Shown piece by piece: positions 38,037-38,113 of a DNA stretch of 38,113 nucleotides. A program made the position numbers and the translations under genes. The stretch covers positions 1-38,113 of the forward strand of contig JAILGV010000186.1 of NCBI GenBank assembly GCA_024696355.1. The letters are read 5' to 3'. The notes below the pieces were generated by a model. That model ran no database searches and was not told where the DNA came from. It saw only the letters and a program-made list of their open reading frames with translations. The DNA is from Solobacterium sp. (GTDB taxonomy: Bacteria > Bacillota_I > Bacilli_A > Erysipelotrichales > Erysipelotrichaceae). Position 1 is the stretch's first letter. Every line of letters starts with the position of its first letter.

Positions 38037-38113
38037 ATGACACTGATCAGACAGCTGCAGAGAAAACAGGGATTTACATCCAGCGAGACGGTTATCGCAG
38101 ATTTCATACTGAA
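38037..38113 (+). CDS. RpiR/MurR-family transcriptional regulator (5' fragment)
   Basis: Only the first 25 codons are in the window. They read MTLIRQLQRKQGFTSSETVI and then ADFIL, matching the start of the RpiR helix-turn-helix domain, which is usually joined to a phosphosugar-binding SIS domain. GGAGG lies 9 nt before the ATG. Its target is unknown, but it sits next to the second copy of the 13-bp repeat. Confidence 0.7.
   Translation, partial: MTLIRQLQRKQGFTSSETVIADFIL

Noticed and set aside
1-38113. CRISPR arrays, insertion sequences, tRNA or rRNA genes
   Set aside because: No regularly spaced repeats, transposase motifs or tRNA-like cloverleaf sequences were seen on reading the intergenic regions.

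Overview
The window looks like chromosome from a low-to-mid GC Gram-positive bacterium (Bacillota), plausibly an anaerobic gut-type Erysipelotrichia or Clostridia relative. The reasons are strong AGGAGG-type ribosome sites, TATAAT or TGnTATAAT promoters, Rho-independent terminators, a lipoprotein signal typical of Gram-positives, a Sapep/PepV dipeptidase, and oxygen-sensitive radical-SAM and nitrogenase-like chemistry. The taxonomic placement is an inference from gene content. No rRNA, tRNA, CRISPR array or insertion sequence was seen.

Layout. 1-2500: a truncated acyltransferase on the minus strand, a galactose-mutarotase-like protein, nagB and trxA. 2540-3913: fumC. 4010-5845: the translation cluster rpsP-khpA-rimM-trmD, followed not by rplS but by an unrecognised 314-residue protein and a GNAT acetyltransferase. 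7366-12704: a secreted phosphodiester glycosidase, an ABC exporter, a PD-(D/E)XK-like protein with a small GNAT, and two small unknown genes. 12777-16857: a tightly overlapping trio made of a GT2 glycosyltransferase with an apparent C-terminal winged helix, a GH3 glycosidase and an HD hydrolase of the alarmone-hydrolase type. 16926-18944: a CpXC zinc-ribbon protein, a membrane-anchored transglutaminase-like protein and a small unknown. 18946-20256 (minus): a GH13 amylase. 20373-20819: a gene-free stretch that looks like an independently transcribed structured RNA with a tiny ORF near its 5' end. 20880-29055: aminopeptidase P, exonuclease III, a dipeptidase, a HAD phosphatase, a degenerate amidase, a HEPN-CBS protein, HU, a beta-propeller lactonase and a nitroreductase.

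The most unusual region is 29240-37958. Nine genes, with overlaps of 4 nt or gaps of at most 15 nt, encode a NifH-like ATPase, two NifD/NifK-like subunits, a complete FecBCD/BtuFCD-type ABC importer, and the [FeFe]-hydrogenase maturation proteins HydF, a TM1266-type small protein and HydE. There is no nifE, nifN, nifB, hydG or hydA in the window. The single-unit architecture suggests a nitrogenase-superfamily reductase functionally tied to metal or cofactor uptake and to H-cluster-type maturases. The operon is preceded by a leader of about 140 nt that ends in a terminator hairpin directly against the ribosome site, so its expression may be controlled by attenuation or a riboswitch. A terminator follows hydE, and a new RpiR-type regulator gene begins at the window edge.
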